Of a stretch of 33,187 nt of DNA, positions 32,255-33,187 are shown piece by piece. The stretch lies in the NCBI GenBank assembly GCA_020543525.1, contig JAHYIO010000038.1, positions 1-33,187 on the forward strand. The letters are read 5' to 3'. The position numbers and the translations under genes were made by a program. The DNA is from Coriolopsis trogii (Eukaryota; Basidiomycota; Agaricomycetes; Polyporales; Polyporaceae). The notes under the pieces were generated by a model. That model saw nothing but the letters and a program-made list of their open reading frames with translations, had not been told where the DNA came from and did not search any database. How positions within the stretch are numbered: the first letter of the stretch is position 1; the number at the start of each line of letters is the position of its first letter.

Positions 32255-32890
32255 ATCTGATGGTACCAGACTTGTTGCGAATGGACCTTTATTGGGGGAG
32301 TTATAGGCCATATACACTTGCCCAAATGCGGAAAGTTGGGGGTGTTTATGATCGCTACTTTGGGCGCTTACGTCAGCATGTTGTAGACGTGATCAATAGC
32401 TCACTAACAGTACCAGTCTTATTAGAAACGGACAAGTATTGACCCCTTTATGACCAATATACATTTGCCCAAATGCGGAAAGCTAGGGTCTCTTCAACGC
32501 TCTTGGGCGCTTGTGAAGAGATCATGTGACAAAGTGACGCAGCGTCAGACTGTCACGTGTACCCGGCGCTTGTGACCTTGTCATGTGACACACCGACGTC
32601 AGACTGTCACGTGGCCACTCCCATAGGCGCCCAATCTCGTTGCCAACTGCTCTGACCTTCCGCATTTGGGCAAGTTTATATTGCCCTTAGCCCAGTCAAT
32701 AATGGTCTGTTTACCATGAGACTAGTACCATTAGAAAGCGTGCACCCGCGCCTACAACATGATGATGTAAGCGCCCAAAAGCGTCGTTTTCCCCACCCCC
32801 AACTTTCCGCATTTGGGCAAGTTTGTACTACCCATGGCTACTCACCAATAGTGGTCTGTTTGACATGAGACTAGTATCATTGTAAAGCTC
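32255..32890. repeat. Nested long inverted repeat near the telomere
   Basis: The outer arms share a 27-bp identical stretch containing TTGCCCAAATGCGGAAAG (32316-32342) with its reverse complement at 32796-32822; similarity extends about 60-70 bp on each side. A second, inner pair of the same sequence lies at about 32455-32485 and 32655-32685. Flanks of inner and outer ends also resemble one another. This looks like a MITE family inserted into or duplicated within itself. Confidence 0.8.
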
Positions 32891-33067
32891 TCATTTATGC
32901 CTACATTATGCAAGGTAGCATACCATGCTAGAGCTAAGCAACCTCCGTTATATCTGGGTATAGTTTCTTTTGATGGATAGGAGAGAAAGCCATAGTTGAA
33001 GTTCCTTTGTTTTAGCATTTCAGGCTTTAGCACCCTTACTGGCCCTATTACAGATCATCTTGGAGTC

Positions 33068-33168
33068 ACTACTCTGAAGATGGTGCTGATGTGTCCGGAG
33101 GATTGATGTTGGCATAGCCTGTTCACCAAGTTTTTGGATAGGCAGGAGCATGAATATTTGGATAGCGG
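33068..33168 (+). repeat. Broken dispersed sequence abutting the telomere
   Basis: It corresponds to 13618-13722 and stops at AGCGG, where the internal copy continues with GTTTGAC-type sequence but this copy switches to TTAGGG. Confidence 0.72.
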
Positions 33169-33187
33169 TTAGGGGTTAGGGTTAGGG
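33169..33187 (+). repeat. Telomere repeats, right chromosome end
   Basis: TTAGGGG-TTAGGG-TTAGGG runs to the last base, with the G-rich strand 5'->3' outward as expected of a right end. Confidence 0.93.

Overview
The window reads as the right end of a chromosome of a filamentous basidiomycete, probably an Agaricomycete. Introns are short (about 45-65 nt) and several carry CTAAC-type branch sites. Core genes are GC-rich, and the + strand ends in telomere repeats of the TTAGGG type (33169-33187). The species is not identifiable from sequence alone.

Left part (1-12.7 kb), ordinary core genes: a mitochondrial D-lactate dehydrogenase (4-2372, +), an arrestin-like gene (2767-3824, +), the ABCF ATPase ARB1 (7567-4965, -, eight exons, intact, 640 aa) and an Nrg1-type two-finger C2H2 transcription factor (10991-8655, -). 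The first, second and fourth have single-base frame breaks, mostly at short G/C runs, while ARB1 is clean. 11-12.7 kb is pyrimidine-rich and geneless.

Middle part (12.7-16 kb), a repeat block: one copy of an ~860 bp dispersed repeat, whose second copy lies at 31.3 kb, followed by sequence resembling the bases next to the telomere, palindromic repeats, a 140 bp hairpin and a cluster of a 15 bp dyad motif.

Right part (16-31.3 kb), a subtelomeric accessory region: three genes of unrelated sequence. These are an unknown protein (19115-16102, -), a 1,512-aa SNF2-type ATPase (21961-27259, +, 12 exons, intact) and an unknown 521-aa protein whose 3' end runs into the second ~860 bp repeat (29615-31280, +). 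Each has two or three copies of the same 18-20 nt motif in its 5' leader, always in the sense orientation. The motif folds as an 8-bp RNA hairpin with a UNGU loop, and its outer base pair switches U-A/C-G between genes. An orphan set of three copies lies at 20.1-20.5 kb beside a 330 bp TA-flanked MITE. The same region is studded with GGCGTC-NNN-GACGCC (17 exact and 7 near copies) in intergenic arrays, one long intron, and an in-frame 27-codon repeat of the SNF2 gene. The shared leader suggests these genes are regulated together.

The last 1.9 kb holds the second ~860 bp repeat, a nested long inverted repeat (32.25-32.89 kb) and a fragment of a dispersed sequence that breaks off exactly where the telomere repeats begin.
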